The translations under genes were made by a program, and so were the position numbers. A DNA stretch of 64,000 nucleotides from Pseudoalteromonas atlantica (GTDB lineage Bacteria > Pseudomonadota > Gammaproteobacteria > Enterobacterales > Alteromonadaceae), in NCBI GenBank assembly GCA_007988745.1, contig BJUT01000001.1:124001-188000 (forward strand), read 5' to 3'. Of this stretch, positions 45,883 through 56,506 are shown in pieces. The stretch's first letter is position 1; each line of letters begins with the position of its first letter. Below the pieces are notes generated by a model, which did not search any database, had not been told where the DNA came from, and saw only the letters and a program-made list of their open reading frames with translations.

Positions 45883-47793
45883 ATGCCAGTTATTACTCTT
45901 CCTGACGGCAGTCAGCGTAGTTTTGAAAACCCTGTAAGTACTCTTGATGTAGCTAACGACATTGGCCCAGGCCTTGCTAAAGCAACCATTGCTGGTCGCG
46001 TTAATGGCGAGCGTGTTGATGCGTGCGATATGATCAACGAAGATTCGCGTCTTGAGATCATCACCGCAAAAGATGACGACGGCCTAGAGATTATTCGCCA
46101 CTCGTGTGCTCACTTAATCGGTCACGCAGTTAAGCAGCTTTTCCCAGACGCTAAAATGGCTATTGGTCCAACTATTGATAACGGTTTTTACTACGATATT
46201 GATATGGAACACTCTTTGTCTCAAGAAGACTTAGACGCCATTGAAAAGCGTATGTTGCAACTTGCAAAAACAAACTACGACGTAGTGAAAAAAAATGTAA
46301 GCTGGCAAGAAGCACGCGATACGTTTGAAGCGCGTGGCGAAAAATACAAAATGGAAATTTTGGACGAAAACATCGCAAAAGATGATCGCCCAGGACTATA
46401 CCACCACGAAGAATACGTAGACATGTGTCGTGGTCCGCACGTACCAAACATGAAATTCTGCCAAAACTTCAAAATAATGAAAGTAGCTGGCGCTTACTGG
46501 CGTGGCGACTCTGAAAACAAAATGCTACAGCGTATTTACGGCACAGCGTGGGGCGATAAAAAGCAACTTAAAGCGTACCTTAAACGCTTAGAAGAAGCTG
46601 AAAAACGCGATCACCGTCGTATTGGTAAAGCGCTTGATTTATGGCACTGGCAAGAAGAAGCGCCAGGTATGGTATTTTGGCACAACGATGGTTGGAGCAT
46701 TTACCGCGAGCTTGAAGAATTTGTTCGTGAAAAACTGCGTGAGTACAGCTACGAAGAAGTTAAAGGTCCAATGATGATGGACCGCTCTTTGTGGGAAAAA
46801 TCAGGTCACTGGGAAAAATACTCAGACGCCATGTTTACCACAGAGTCAGAAAAACGCGAATACGCTATAAAACCAATGAACTGCCCAGGTCACGTGCAAA
46901 TTTTTAACCAAGGTTTAAAATCGTACCGTGATTTACCACTGCGTATGGCCGAGTTTGGTTGTTGTCACCGTAACGAACCATCAGGCGCTTTACACGGCTT
47001 AATGCGTGTACGTGGCTTTACACAAGATGATGCTCACGTGTTCTGTACAGAAGAGCAAGTAATGGACGAAGTTTCAGCGTGTATTAAGATGGTTTATGAT
47101 ACATATGAGACATTCGGTTTTGACAAAATTGTAGTTAAGCTTTCTACGCGTCCTGAAAAACGCATCGGCGACGATGAAATTTGGGACAAAGCAGAGGTTG
47201 CATTAGCCGATGCACTTAAAGCAAACGACATTGAATTTGATTACCTACCAGGTGAAGGTGCCTTTTACGGACCTAAAATTGAATTTACTTTGTACGATTG
47301 TTTAGACAGAGCGTGGCAATGTGGTACAGTGCAACTCGACTTTGCATTACCGGGTCGTTTAGGCGCTACTTATGTAGCAGAAAACAACGAACGACGCACT
47401 CCAGTTATGATACACCGTGCTATTTTAGGCTCAATTGAGCGCTTTATCGGTATTTTAACTGAAGAATACGCTGGTTTATTCCCAACGTGGCTTGCTCCAA
47501 AGCAAGTGGTAATTATGAACATTACCGATAAACAAGCAGATTACGTGCACGAAATTGTACAAAAATTAAATAAACTTGGAATTAGAGCCGCTGCTGACTT
47601 GAGAAATGAGAAGATTGGCTTTAAAATCCGAGAACATACACTTAAGCGTATTCCTTACTTACTCGTTGTTGGCGATAAAGAAGTTGAACAACAGGAAGTA
47701 GCAGTACGTACCCGCACAGGTGAAGACCTAGGCAAATTTAATGTTGATGATTTTGTAGCTAAAATTAGCGAAGAAATTAAAAATCGACAGTAA
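45883..47793 (+). CDS. thrS: Threonyl-tRNA synthetase
   Basis: A class II synthetase of 636 residues, standard length. Domains in order are TGS (about 1-62, [18 protein letters not shown]), the editing domain with the [10 protein letters not shown] and CRGPHVPN zinc-like ligands, the catalytic core with [15 protein letters not shown] (motif 2) and [15 protein letters not shown] (motif 3), and the C-terminal anticodon-binding domain. The ATG at 45883 follows TAAGGA. It leads the thrS-infC-rpmI-rplT cluster, in the same order as in E. coli. Confidence 0.98.
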   Translation: MPVITLPDGSQRSFENPVSTLDVANDIGPGLAKATIAGRVNGERVDACDMINEDSRLEIITAKDDDGLEIIRHSCAHLIGHAVKQLFPDAKMAIGPTIDNGFYYDIDMEHSLSQEDLDAIEKRMLQLAKTNYDVVKKNVSWQEARDTFEARGEKYKMEILDENIAKDDRPGLYHHEEYVDMCRGPHVPNMKFCQNFKIMKVAGAYWRGDSENKMLQRIYGTAWGDKKQLKAYLKRLEEAEKRDHRRIGKALDLWHWQEEAPGMVFWHNDGWSIYRELEEFVREKLREYSYEEVKGPMMMDRSLWEKSGHWEKYSDAMFTTESEKREYAIKPMNCPGHVQIFNQGLKSYRDLPLRMAEFGCCHRNEPSGALHGLMRVRGFTQDDAHVFCTEEQVMDEVSACIKMVYDTYETFGFDKIVVKLSTRPEKRIGDDEIWDKAEVALADALKANDIEFDYLPGEGAFYGPKIEFTLYDCLDRAWQCGTVQLDFALPGRLGATYVAENNERRTPVMIHRAILGSIERFIGILTEEYAGLFPTWLAPKQVVIMNITDKQADYVHEIVQKLNKLGIRAAADLRNEKIGFKIREHTLKRIPYLLVVGDKEVEQQEVAVRTRTGEDLGKFNVDDFVAKISEEIKNRQ

Positions 47794-47867
47794 AAATCGA
47801 GCGTGTAGGGCAATCACAAACAGCCAACTACACGCTTATATTATTGATATTCTTGGAGGAACGTACC

Positions 47868-48413
47868 ATTAGAGGCGGCAAGAAAGGGCAACAAACAGCT
47901 CAAAAAAATCGTATTAACGAAGAAATTACAGCTCAAGAAGTTCGTTTAATCGACATCGAAGGCGAACAAGCTGGAATTCAGTCATTAAAAGACGCACAAG
48001 CTATGGCTGATGCAGCGGGTGTTGATCTTGTAGAGATTAGCCCAAACGCTGAGCCGCCTGTTTGTAAGGTTATGGACTACGGTAAGTTCATCTTTGAAAA
48101 AAGCAAAGAACTAAAAGAGCAGAAGAAGAAGCAAAAGCAAATCCAGATTAAAGAAATCAAATTCCGTCCTGGCACGGATGAAGGTGACTATCAGGTTAAG
48201 CTGCGCAACTTACGTAAGTTCTTAGAAGCTGGCGATAAAGCTAAGATTACTATCCGCTTCCGTGGCCGCGAAATGGCTCACCAAGAAATTGGTATCGAAT
48301 TATTAAACCGTGTTAAGGCTGATTTAGAAGAACTTGCAGTAGTTGAGTCTTTCCCAAATCGTGTTGAAGGCCGCCAAATGGTAATGATGATGGCGCCTGT
48401 TGCTAAAAAATAA
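47868..48413 (+). CDS. infC: Translation initiation factor IF-3
   Basis: IF-3, 181 residues. The start is the rare codon ATT at 47868 preceded by TGGAGGA, as in E. coli infC, where the AUU start lets IF-3 repress its own translation. The sequence begins [19 protein letters not shown] and carries the linker rich in lysine ([19 protein letters not shown]) between the two domains. It starts 74 bases after thrS. Confidence 0.98.
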   Translation: MRGGKKGQQTAQKNRINEEITAQEVRLIDIEGEQAGIQSLKDAQAMADAAGVDLVEISPNAEPPVCKVMDYGKFIFEKSKELKEQKKKQKQIQIKEIKFRPGTDEGDYQVKLRNLRKFLEAGDKAKITIRFRGREMAHQEIGIELLNRVKADLEELAVVESFPNRVEGRQMVMMMAPVAKK

Positions 48414-48439
48414 TTTTTAAGCGATAATACGCACCGAAT

Positions 48440-48484
48440 TTAGCGCAGGTACCCAAGTAATATGCAAATATTCACCTGTGCTAA
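48440..48484 (+). promoter_or_regulatory. Hairpin in the infC-rpmI gap, candidate L20 control region
   Basis: TTAGCGCAGGT pairs over 11 bp (one G-U) with ACCTGTGCTAA across a 23-nt loop. The 211-base gap between infC and rpmI is where ribosomal protein L20 binds the mRNA in E. coli to repress rpmI and rplT. The exact pseudoknot was not traced here. Confidence 0.4.
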
Positions 48485-48624
48485 CCGGTTTTAAAGTAAA
48501 ATTGCGGCATTTTTGCTGGGTTTTCACCGGAATATGGCAGTAAGTTAGGCCTAAAAGTGGAGCTATAGAAATATATCTCACGCCTGCTTACTAATTTTTA
48601 AGCAATACATTTGGAGTTATTGCA

Positions 48625-48825
48625 ATGGCTTATAAGCTAAAAAGTCACAGAGGCGCTGCTAAGCGTTTCAAGAAAACTGCTTCTGGCGGTTTCAAGCGTA
48701 AACAAGCGCATCTTCGTCACATTCTGACTAAGAAAACTTCTAAGCGTAAGTTACACCTACGTCCTAAGATGATGGTTCATAAAAATGACCATGGTCTAGT
48801 TTCACGTATGTTACCATTCGCTTAA
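48625..48825 (+). CDS. rpmI: Ribosomal protein L35
   Basis: A 66-residue, very basic protein of the large subunit. The sequence follows L35 throughout ([20 protein letters not shown], then [19 protein letters not shown]). TTGGAG upstream is the ribosome-binding site. rplT follows after 15 bases. Confidence 0.98.
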
Positions 48826-48840
48826 TAGGGGTTTTTAGAA

Positions 48841-49203
48841 ATGGCAAGAGTTAAACGCGGCGTTGTCGCACGTGCACGTCACAAAAAAGTTTTAAAGCAA
48901 GCTAAAGGTTACTACGGAGCACGTTCACGTGTTTACCGCGTAGCTTTCCAGGCAGTTACTAAAGCGGGTCAATACGCTTACCGTGACCGTCGTGCTAAGA
49001 AACGTACTTTCCGTCAATTATGGATTGCACGTATCAATGCAGCTTCACGTCAAAATGGTCTGTCTTACAGCCGTTTTATCAATGGTCTTAAAAAGACTTC
49101 TGTAGAAATCGATCGTAAGATCCTTGCAGATATCGCTGTTTACGACCAAGTTGCATTTGCAGCGCTTGTTGAAAAAGCAAAAGAAGGCCTAGCGGCAGCT
49201 TAA
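48841..49203 (+). CDS. rplT: Ribosomal protein L20
   Basis: A 120-residue 23S rRNA-binding assembly protein. The basic N-terminal extension ([19 protein letters not shown]) and the globular domain with [20 protein letters not shown] are typical. In enterobacteria it represses its own operon by binding the rpmI leader. It is the last gene of the cluster, ending at a terminator. Confidence 0.98.
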   Translation: MARVKRGVVARARHKKVLKQAKGYYGARSRVYRVAFQAVTKAGQYAYRDRRAKKRTFRQLWIARINAASRQNGLSYSRFINGLKKTSVEIDRKILADIAVYDQVAFAALVEKAKEGLAAA

Positions 49204-49226
49204 GCTTTTTTAAATAAGTAATAAAG

Positions 49227-49249
49227 AGGAGCCCTAGGCTCCTTTTTTT
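49227..49249 (+). terminator. Rho-independent terminator after rplT
   Basis: AGGAGCC pairs with GGCTCCT across a 3-nt loop and is followed by a run of T. Confidence 0.92.
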
Positions 49250-49278
49250 GTGCCTGTAATTTAAGACTCGCCTAATAA

Positions 49279-49435
49279 TATTCCCCCGCAATAATACTTT
49301 ATTAATTTTAGGCTAAATATGTCGCTATATGCGTTAAAAAACTCTCGTTTAGAACAACTAATTAGCGAAGTTTTTCCTAGCTATCAACACGTTTATCAAT
49401 TCTCAAAATAGATCACTTAATTAAGCGGATTGGTA
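49279..49435. repeat. MITE-like dispersed repeat, copy 2
   Basis: A relative of the 155-bp element at 30754. Shared stretches include ATGTCGCTA, GCGTTAAAA, TAGCGAA with TTTTTCCTAGCTA, and the right end GATTGGTATAAA. The left inverted end has decayed (TATTCCCCCG instead of TACCAATCCG). Confidence 0.7.
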
Positions 49436-49462
49436 TAAACAACGAATTGTTTGCTAAGCTGC

Positions 49463-49527
49463 CGATACTTTTCTCCAGCCTTAAAATTAACTACTTTAAT
49501 AATCACTTTATTAAGTGCATGGGTATA
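49463..49527. repeat. Partial third copy of the MITE-like repeat
   Basis: Only the right half is recognisable (TTTTCTCCAGCCTTAAAATT, TCACTTTATTAAGTGCATGGGTATAAAC), adjacent to copy 2. Together with copy 2 it fills most of the 421-base gap between rplT and the M14 peptidase gene. Confidence 0.5.
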
Positions 49528-49624
49528 AACGGGCTTTCTTTTTTGTTGAATCACCGCACTTTTATAATATCGCCATGGTTACTTGGTATAATTTATTTTA
49601 TTAAAGCGTTTGTTAGAGAAAACT

Positions 49625-51442
49625 ATGTTTGCAAGCCTGTTATTTTTATCTGCAATTGTGGCAGATAACAGTCATTTACCGCCTCTTATTCCTTGGCAAG
49701 GTGATAGCGTTTCGTTATTACAGCAGCAAGGCCCTTTAACCACTGATTTTGAGTTATCACAGGGCAAAGCCTCGCCAAACTATGCCGATACTATGGCGTT
49801 TGTAGATAGGCTTGTAGCGGCAAATCCCACGCAGTTTCAGTCTCAAATAATAGGCTACAGTAATAGTAATCGCGCTATTAAAATGTTGGTTGCCAGTGAG
49901 CAAGGTTTTTTTGAAGCTGGGCAAATGGCCAACAGCACTAAGCCAACCGTTTTTATCCAAGCCGGTATTCATGCAGGTGAGATAGATGGTAAAGACGCCA
50001 TGTTTATGTTGCTGCGCGATATTGCAACCGGTAAGCGCCGTGATATTTTAAAAAAGGTAAACATACTTTTTATTCCTATTTTAAACGTAGATGGGCATGA
50101 ACGCAGCAGCGCATTTAATCGCATAAATCAGCGCGGCCCTGAAAAAATGGGCTTTAGAACCAATGCAAATAATCTAAACCTTAATCGCGATTTCACTAAG
50201 TTAGATACACCAGAGGTGAGAAGTGTTTTAAAGGTTATTAATGATTACAACCCAAACTTATACATTGATGTGCATGTTACCGATGGCGCCGATTATCAGT
50301 ACGATGTGACCTATGGTTATAACCCTGTATTTGCAAGCGAATCGCCTGCTATATCTGATGCATTAGATCAGTATATAAAGCCGGTTATTGACGAAACATT
50401 ACAAAAGCAAGGGCATATACCTGGGCCATTGGTATTTGTTATGGATAAACGCGACTTTAAAAAAGGCCTTGCAGGTTGGGTGGCTACACCGCGTTTTTCA
50501 AACGGGTGGGGCGATTTAAAATCATTACCAACAATTTTAGTCGAAAACCATTCTTTAAAACCTTATCAACAACGCGTATTAGGCACCTATGTATTTTTAG
50601 ATGGGGCAATAAACGCGCTTTCTCAGTACAGTCATGAGCTTTCGAACGCCGTTAAAAAAGAGCAAGAATTTGTACCTGAGAAACTAATTGTTAAACGAGG
50701 TTATGCTAAACAAGCAGACACGATTAGTGAGTTTAAAGGGGTAGAATACACATCAAGTGTAAGTGCGCTTTCGGGGCAAACTGAGGTTAAATATTTAGGT
50801 AAAGCCTATACCTACACTGACTTACCGATTTATTGGCAAAAAGAGGTTGAACGAGTTGTTGATGTGCCCCAAGCGTTTTTTGTTCCGCCTGTATATAGCG
50901 ATATAATAGAAAAGCTTAAGTTACATGGGGTGTCAGTAAACAAACTTAAAGGCGCGAATACGCAACCTTTAAAGCTTGCCAAGGTACTTGATTACTCGTT
51001 TGATAAAGCCCCATTTGAAGGGCGCTTTAGAGTCTCTGCAAGTTTTGATTATGTACCAGCAATAAATGTAGATTTAGACGGATGGTATCAAGTAAATACG
51101 CAGCAAAAAGCAGGGGAGTTAGCGGTTCATTTATTACACCCAGAGGCTCCTGATTCATTTTTTGCGTGGGGTGAGTTTAATACAATTTTTCAACGAACTG
51201 AGTACATGGAAAACTACGCGTTAATCCCTTACGCAAGGAAAATGCTTAAAGACAACTCAAAACTTGCTCTCGAATTTGATAAAAAACTTCAAGATAAAGC
51301 ATTTGCGCAAGATGCCAATGCACGTTTGCACTGGTTATATTCACACACGCCATTTTATGACGAAGCGTATTTGAAATACCCAATTTTAATGTCGTATGAG
51401 CAAGTAGCCGTTATTCCCGATCAAAAAGATAAAGAAATTTAA
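49625..51442 (+). CDS. Secreted M14-family metallopeptidase
   Basis: A zinc carboxypeptidase-like enzyme of 605 residues. The ATG at 49625 begins a short hydrophobic signal peptide (MFASLLFLSAIVA). A TTG at 49610 would only add residues before it. Zinc ligands are His and Glu in HAGEIDG and His in IDVHVTDGADY. Other family features are ILNVDGHERS and NLNRDFTKLDTPEVR. A long C-terminal part (about 330-605) is outside the catalytic domain. It is probably a periplasmic or secreted peptidase. The MBL hydrolase gene begins one base after its stop. Confidence 0.92.
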   Translation: MFASLLFLSAIVADNSHLPPLIPWQGDSVSLLQQQGPLTTDFELSQGKASPNYADTMAFVDRLVAANPTQFQSQIIGYSNSNRAIKMLVASEQGFFEAGQMANSTKPTVFIQAGIHAGEIDGKDAMFMLLRDIATGKRRDILKKVNILFIPILNVDGHERSSAFNRINQRGPEKMGFRTNANNLNLNRDFTKLDTPEVRSVLKVINDYNPNLYIDVHVTDGADYQYDVTYGYNPVFASESPAISDALDQYIKPVIDETLQKQGHIPGPLVFVMDKRDFKKGLAGWVATPRFSNGWGDLKSLPTILVENHSLKPYQQRVLGTYVFLDGAINALSQYSHELSNAVKKEQEFVPEKLIVKRGYAKQADTISEFKGVEYTSSVSALSGQTEVKYLGKAYTYTDLPIYWQKEVERVVDVPQAFFVPPVYSDIIEKLKLHGVSVNKLKGANTQPLKLAKVLDYSFDKAPFEGRFRVSASFDYVPAINVDLDGWYQVNTQQKAGELAVHLLHPEAPDSFFAWGEFNTIFQRTEYMENYALIPYARKMLKDNSKLALEFDKKLQDKAFAQDANARLHWLYSHTPFYDEAYLKYPILMSYEQVAVIPDQKDKEI

Positions 51443-51443
51443 T

Positions 51444-52085
51444 ATGCACGTTATTACGATACCCGTGACTGCTTTTTCTCAAAATTGCAGAATTATTAGC
51501 TGTACAGAAACAAAGCAAGCTGTGGTGATAGACCCAGGTGGTGATACACAAAAAATTATAGCCACGCTTAGTGAGCACAAATTAGTACTGAGCGCTATTT
51601 GGCTTACACACGGGCATTTAGACCACGTAGGTGCGGCCGATGAATTACGCTCACACTACAATGTGCAAGTTATTGGCCCGCAAAAAGATGAGTCATTTTG
51701 GTTTGATAACCTGCCTATGCAAGCACAAATGTTTGGTTTTTCAGCTATTGATGCTTTTTACCCTGATATTTGGCTTAACCATAATGATGTATTAACGCTT
51801 GGTAAACTTAGCTTTAGTGTTAAGCATTGCCCCGGGCACACACCGGGTCATATTGTGTTTTATGAGCCTGAACAGCAATACGTTATTGTTGGTGATGTTA
51901 TTTTTAAAGGTGCTGTAGGGCGTACAGATTTCCCTAAAGGCAATACAGAGCAGCTCATTGAGTCTATTAAAAGCCATATTTTAACACTTGATGACAACAC
52001 GCGTATTTTAGCTGGTCATGGTGAAGATACTACTGTAGGCCACGAAAAACGCACTAATCCATTTGTAAGTGGCCAATTTGGTTAA
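51444..52085 (+). CDS. MBL-fold hydrolase (glyoxalase II-like)
   Basis: A 213-residue metallo-beta-lactamase-fold protein. The metal site LTHGHLDHVGA (HxHxDH), HCPGHTPGHIVFY, IVGDVIFKGAVGRTDFP and the last His in LAGHGEDTTVGHEK are all present. It belongs to the YcbL/glyoxalase II-like group. The substrate is likely a thioester or similar hydrolysable ester but is not established. It is coupled to the M14 peptidase gene by position. Confidence 0.93.
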   Translation: MHVITIPVTAFSQNCRIISCTETKQAVVIDPGGDTQKIIATLSEHKLVLSAIWLTHGHLDHVGAADELRSHYNVQVIGPQKDESFWFDNLPMQAQMFGFSAIDAFYPDIWLNHNDVLTLGKLSFSVKHCPGHTPGHIVFYEPEQQYVIVGDVIFKGAVGRTDFPKGNTEQLIESIKSHILTLDDNTRILAGHGEDTTVGHEKRTNPFVSGQFG

Positions 52086-52175
52086 TTAAAATCCATGAAA
52101 ATGCAAAATTATTGCAGACGGAATTTTAAATTGGCTGTATAATTTAACCAGTTTATTAGATAAATAAGAAATAAA

Positions 52176-52634
52176 ATGTCTCTAAATCACGTAGATCGCC
52201 AAATTTTGGCACTATTACAACAGGACGCAAGTCTTTCAACTGCTGAAATTGCAGACAAAGTAGGCTTATCTCAATCACCTTGTTGGCGACGCATTGCAAA
52301 GCTTGAACAAGATGGCTATATCAAAAGTAAAGTTGCGCTTTTAGATGAGAAAAAGCTTGGTTTTGACATGCTTGTATACGCACATGTGCGCTTATCAAAT
52401 CATGGCAAGAAAAACTTAGCTGAATTTGAAAAGCTAATTATGAGCTATGACGAAGTGACAGAATGTTACACAATGGCCGGCACCATGGACTTTATGCTGC
52501 GTATAATCTCACAAGGTATAGAAGGCTATGAGCACTTTGTACGTGACAATTTACTCAGCTTAGAATACGTTCAAGAGGTACACTCTAACGTAACCATGAC
52601 ATGTGTAAAACGCAGTACATCTCTTCCTCTATAA
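52176..52634 (+). CDS. Lrp/AsnC-family regulator
   Basis: A 152-residue Lrp-type regulator. The N-terminal HTH (LSTAEIADKVGLSQSPCWRRIAKLEQ) is followed by the RAM domain, which binds amino acids and drives multimer formation (MSYDEVTECYTMAGTMDFMLRI). It resembles the Lrp-like branch with SPCWRRI rather than AsnC. Target genes are unknown. It stands alone ahead of the SulP gene. Confidence 0.94.
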   Translation: MSLNHVDRQILALLQQDASLSTAEIADKVGLSQSPCWRRIAKLEQDGYIKSKVALLDEKKLGFDMLVYAHVRLSNHGKKNLAEFEKLIMSYDEVTECYTMAGTMDFMLRIISQGIEGYEHFVRDNLLSLEYVQEVHSNVTMTCVKRSTSLPL

Positions 52635-52699
52635 AATAAACGACACAAAGTTAAGCTATACTAAGAAAGCTAATAACGGTGTGTGCGAATTGTTAAATG

Positions 52700-52731
52700 A
52701 GCGCTAATTTGGTAACATTTAGCGCTTTTTC
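52700..52731 (+). terminator. Rho-independent terminator after the Lrp-family gene
   Basis: AGCGCTAA pairs with TTAGCGCT across an 11-nt loop and is followed by TTTT. Confidence 0.8.
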
Positions 52732-52763
52732 GATCCTAACCTAATAACCCCCTGAGGAACTCA

Positions 52764-54320
52764 ATGTTTAACTTACTCAGCAAAGCGCCTAGCTCTGCTA
52801 AAAACGATATTTTATCTGGCTTAACTGTAGCACTTGCTTTAGTTCCAGAAGCTGTTGCGTTTGCTTTTGTAGCAAATGTCGAACCTTTAGTTGGTCTCTA
52901 TGCCGCGTTTATCGTTGGTTTAATTACGGCTATTTTTGGTGGTCGCCCTGGTATGATTTCGGGCGCAACCGGTGCATTAGCTGTTGTAATGGTAAGTTTG
53001 GTACTTGATCACGGTGTTGAGTATTTATTTGCCACGGTGTTGCTGATGGGAATACTGCAAATACTCGCGGGGATATTTAAGCTCGGTAAGTTTATTCGCA
53101 TGGTCCCTCATCCTGTTATGCTCGGCTTTGTAAATGGATTAGCGATAGTAATATTTTTAGCGCAACTTGGGCAGTTTAAAGTGCCAGATGGCGCAGGTGG
53201 CCAGCAATGGATGACAGGTAACCCGCTTTACATCATGTTAGGTTTAGTTGCATTAACCATGGCTATCATTCACTTTTTACCTAAGCTCACCACTGCAGTG
53301 CCTTCTTCTTTAGTGGCTATTGTAACGGTAACCGCGTTAGTAATAGGCCTTGATTTAGACTCGCGCACTGTACTTGATTTCCTAAAAGGGATGACAGGTA
53401 ATGAAGCGGCTACTATTGCTGGCGGCTTACCTGAATTTCACATTCCTATGGTTCCATTTACCCTGGAAACTTTTTATATAATTTTTCCGTATGCATTAAT
53501 TTTAGCGGCTATTGGTTTAATTGAGTCGTTATTAACGCTTAGCTTGATTGATGAAATTACCGAAACCCGTGGTCACTCAAATAAAGAGTGTATTGGCCAA
53601 GGTGCTGCTAATGTAACCTGTGGTTTTTTTGGCGCAATGGGTGGCTGTGCCATGATTGGGCAATCAATGATCAACATTAATTCGGGCGGGCGCTCGCGCT
53701 TGTCGGGTATAAGTGCTGCACTAATGCTGCTTGCATTTATTATATTTGCTTCAAGTTTAATTGAAATGATCCCACTGGCTGCGCTTGTAGGTGTTATGTT
53801 TATGGTTGTACTTGGTACGTTTGAATGGGCAAGCTTTAAAATGATGAAGCGTGTACCACTGTCTGATGCCTTTGTAATTGTATTGGTATCTGGTGTAACC
53901 GTAGTAACCGATTTAGCGATTGCCGTGTGTGTGGGTGTTATTGTTTCTGCCTTGGTATTTGCTTGGAATCATGCAAAACATATCTACACAACTAATTACA
54001 TTGATGAGCAAGGTGCTAAAGTTTACGAGCTTCATGGCCCGCTATTTTTTGGCTCAGTTAAAAACTTTTCTGAGTTATTCGATGTTAAAAGCGACCCTAA
54101 AGATGTAATTATTGAATTTGAACACAGCCGTGTTGCGGATCACAGTGCCATAGAAGCCATCGACAGCTTAGCTGATAAGTACACTAAAGCAGGTAAACAG
54201 CTTCACTTACGTCATTTAAGTAAAGATTGTAAGCAGCTGTTACACAAAGCGCGTGACTTAGTTGAGGTAAACGTAATTGAAGACCCAACTTATAAAGTGG
54301 CGTCAGATAAACTTGCCTAG
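52764..54320 (+). CDS. SulP-family anion permease with STAS domain
   Basis: A 518-residue SLC26/SulP transporter. The membrane part (about residues 10-400) begins with [20 protein letters not shown] and contains GATGALAVV. The C-terminal cytoplasmic STAS domain (about 415-510) includes [22 protein letters not shown]. Members carry sulphate, bicarbonate, dicarboxylates or chloride. The substrate is not readable. A GAGGA ribosome-binding site precedes the ATG. Confidence 0.93.
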   Translation: MFNLLSKAPSSAKNDILSGLTVALALVPEAVAFAFVANVEPLVGLYAAFIVGLITAIFGGRPGMISGATGALAVVMVSLVLDHGVEYLFATVLLMGILQILAGIFKLGKFIRMVPHPVMLGFVNGLAIVIFLAQLGQFKVPDGAGGQQWMTGNPLYIMLGLVALTMAIIHFLPKLTTAVPSSLVAIVTVTALVIGLDLDSRTVLDFLKGMTGNEAATIAGGLPEFHIPMVPFTLETFYIIFPYALILAAIGLIESLLTLSLIDEITETRGHSNKECIGQGAANVTCGFFGAMGGCAMIGQSMININSGGRSRLSGISAALMLLAFIIFASSLIEMIPLAALVGVMFMVVLGTFEWASFKMMKRVPLSDAFVIVLVSGVTVVTDLAIAVCVGVIVSALVFAWNHAKHIYTTNYIDEQGAKVYELHGPLFFGSVKNFSELFDVKSDPKDVIIEFEHSRVADHSAIEAIDSLADKYTKAGKQLHLRHLSKDCKQLLHKARDLVEVNVIEDPTYKVASDKLA

Positions 54321-54366
54321 TTTATAAGGTGGCTTTGCCCATACGAGCTGATTGAATCGGCATTTT

Positions 54367-54396
54367 AAAAGCGAAAGGTTAAAGCCTTTCGCTTTT
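54367..54396 (+). terminator. Rho-independent terminator after the SulP gene
   Basis: AAAAGCGAAAGG pairs with CCTTTCGCTTTT across TTAAAG and is followed by T residues. Confidence 0.92.
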
Positions 54397-54486
54397 TTAT
54401 TGGCGTAACTTTGCGGTAAGGCTCTTAAAAATTAAGACAGTTGGTACTGCTAACACTTTGTAATAATCGATATAATAACAAAACCA

Positions 54487-55623
54487 GTGGTTAAATTAGC
54501 TAACGTAATTTTAACTTATTGGCTAACTTATACGGAGTTGTATTTTATTTTGAATTGGCAATCTTTAGTTGATAACAGGCAACGCTTTTTTTGGCTATTG
54601 CAAATTGCAGGCTGGATTGGTTATGCGCTTGTAAATTATATCGGCTCTAAAGTATTTGAAATGCGTGATATTTACGTGTTCGTTATATTATTAAATGCCT
54701 ATGCGGGCTGTTTAATGACAGTCCCACTTCGTTATATTTACAGAAAAACCTGGAATGCTTCGCCGTGGATATTAATGGTGGTTGTATTTGGTGCCTCGTA
54801 CATTACAGGTACGTTGTGGGCAATTGTACAAAAATTTAATTTATGGGAAATATACCGCCATGGTTATCGTCCAGAAGATTGGTTTTACTATTTACAGCAT
54901 GGCTTAGACTCTGTTTACATAATTTTATGTTGGAGTGGCTTATACTTTGGCATAAAGTATTATCAGCTATTACAAAGTGAGCGACAAAAAGCGCTTAAAG
55001 CAACTACAATGGCCCATGAAGCGCAATTAAAAATGCTCAGATATCAACTTAACCCGCATTTTTTATTTAATACGCTCAATGCTATTTCTACATTAGTTTT
55101 GGTAAAAGAAAACAAAGATGCTAACTTAATGGTGGCAAGGTTAAGCGACTTTTTGCGTTATACACTAAATACCGATCCCATTAAAAAAGTGCCTTTAGAG
55201 CAAGAGCTACACGCATTAATGCTGTATTTAGAAATAGAGCGGGTTAGATTTGATGAGCGCTTAAAAGTAAATGTAGATGTAAGCGAGCAAGCAAAAGAGG
55301 CACTTGTGCCAAGCTTAATTTTGCAACCGATAATTGAAAACGCAATTAAATACGCCATTGCGCATATGTCACAAGGCGGTGTGATAGACATAAAAGCACA
55401 GGTTTTTGCCAACGAGCTACTACTTGAAGTAGGTGATAATGGCCCCGGTACCGAACTAATAGACGGACAACTTGTAAATGCACAAGGGGTAGGGGTGGCA
55501 AATACCAAAGACAGATTAAAAACGCTCTATGAAAATAATTATTCGTTTGTATTATCACATAATACGCCAAGTGGATTGAAAGTTAATCTGCGAGTACCGT
55601 TTGAGAAGGCTGTGAAGAAATGA
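54487..55623 (+). CDS. LytS/YehU-type sensor histidine kinase
   Basis: A membrane histidine kinase of the His_kinase (PF06580) type. Four or so hydrophobic helices occupy about residues 30-155. A helix then carries the phospho-acceptor His in LRYQLNPHFLFNTLNAIST, and an HATPase domain (LILQPIIENAIKYAIAHM, VGDNGPGTE) follows. The GTG at 54487 is the longest start. A TTG at 54550 has a better-spaced CGGAG and may be the real one, giving 357 residues. It overlaps the response-regulator gene by 4 bases. Confidence 0.92.
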   Translation: MVKLANVILTYWLTYTELYFILNWQSLVDNRQRFFWLLQIAGWIGYALVNYIGSKVFEMRDIYVFVILLNAYAGCLMTVPLRYIYRKTWNASPWILMVVVFGASYITGTLWAIVQKFNLWEIYRHGYRPEDWFYYLQHGLDSVYIILCWSGLYFGIKYYQLLQSERQKALKATTMAHEAQLKMLRYQLNPHFLFNTLNAISTLVLVKENKDANLMVARLSDFLRYTLNTDPIKKVPLEQELHALMLYLEIERVRFDERLKVNVDVSEQAKEALVPSLILQPIIENAIKYAIAHMSQGGVIDIKAQVFANELLLEVGDNGPGTELIDGQLVNAQGVGVANTKDRLKTLYENNYSFVLSHNTPSGLKVNLRVPFEKAVKK

Positions 55624-56444
55624 CTAAAATTAAAACCATCATTGTTGATGATGAACCATTAGCAAGAAAGGGCTTAGCAGTAAGACTTGAAGAATATACT
55701 GATATAGAAGTAATTAAACTGTGTAGTTCAGGCTCTGATGCAATAGAAGCATGTAAAGAGCACCCAATAGACTTAGTTTTTTTAGATATACAAATGCCAG
55801 GAATGAATGGCTTTGAAGTTGCCCGTGCCTTAAGCGAAAGCACTAAAGCGTTACCCGCGATTGTGTTTGTTACTGCATTTGATCAATTTGCAGTAAAGGC
55901 ATTTGAAATACATGCTTTGGATTACATTTTAAAACCCGTTGACGATAACAGACTAAAACAGGCGGTAGAAAAAGTGCATAGTTACTTAAAAACACAGCAA
56001 GACAACGCCCATAAGAAAAAACTAGCGAGTTTTGTTGCCGGTATTACAGGTAATAACTGTGAAGAAATACTTAAAAAATTAGCCACAGGCGATACCCTAA
56101 CCGACAAACGTTACCCAGAATCACTGGCGGTAAAAGAGCAGGGTGAAATTATTCGTGTCCCGGTTGCGACAATTCAGTGGGTTGATGCCGCCGGCGATTA
56201 TATGTGTTTACATTGCCAAGATGGGCAAACACATATTTTGCGCAAAACAATGAAAGAGCTTGAGCAAGAGCTCGACCCTCATTTGTTTGTGCGCGTTCAC
56301 CGCAGTGCAATTGTAAATACAAAACAAATAAGCAAGCTGGTTACACAAGTAAGCGGTGAGTATTTATTAGTGCTTGAAAACGGACAAGAGCTTAAAGTAA
56401 GCCGAAGCTACCGCGATAAAGTAAAAGCAGCGCTAGCCAGCTAG
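55620..56444 (+). CDS. LytTR-type response regulator
   Basis: A 274-residue response regulator. The receiver domain (about 1-120) has phospho-acceptor Asp in LVFLDIQMPGMNGFEVA. The C-terminal LytTR DNA-binding domain (about 160-274) contains WVDAAGDYMCLHC and LFVRVHRSAIVNTKQI. The ATG overlaps the kinase stop codon, so kinase and regulator are coupled. It is AlgR/YehT-like in layout. Target genes are unknown. Confidence 0.94.
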   Translation: MTKIKTIIVDDEPLARKGLAVRLEEYTDIEVIKLCSSGSDAIEACKEHPIDLVFLDIQMPGMNGFEVARALSESTKALPAIVFVTAFDQFAVKAFEIHALDYILKPVDDNRLKQAVEKVHSYLKTQQDNAHKKKLASFVAGITGNNCEEILKKLATGDTLTDKRYPESLAVKEQGEIIRVPVATIQWVDAAGDYMCLHCQDGQTHILRKTMKELEQELDPHLFVRVHRSAIVNTKQISKLVTQVSGEYLLVLENGQELKVSRSYRDKVKAALAS

Positions 56445-56463
56445 TTTGATATTTTACAGGCAT

Positions 56464-56491
56464 AAAAAATGCGAGCTTAGCTCGCATTTTT
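56464..56491. terminator. Bidirectional terminator between the LytTR gene and pykA
   Basis: AAAAAATGCGAGC pairs with GCTCGCATTTTTT across a TTA loop. It serves both convergent genes. Confidence 0.92.
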
Positions 56492-56506
56492 TATATAAGG
56501 CAGAAA

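Noticed and set aside
55158..55508. A 116-residue minus-strand open frame inside the histidine kinase
   Set aside because: Antisense to the HATPase region; its composition is that of a reversed coding frame.
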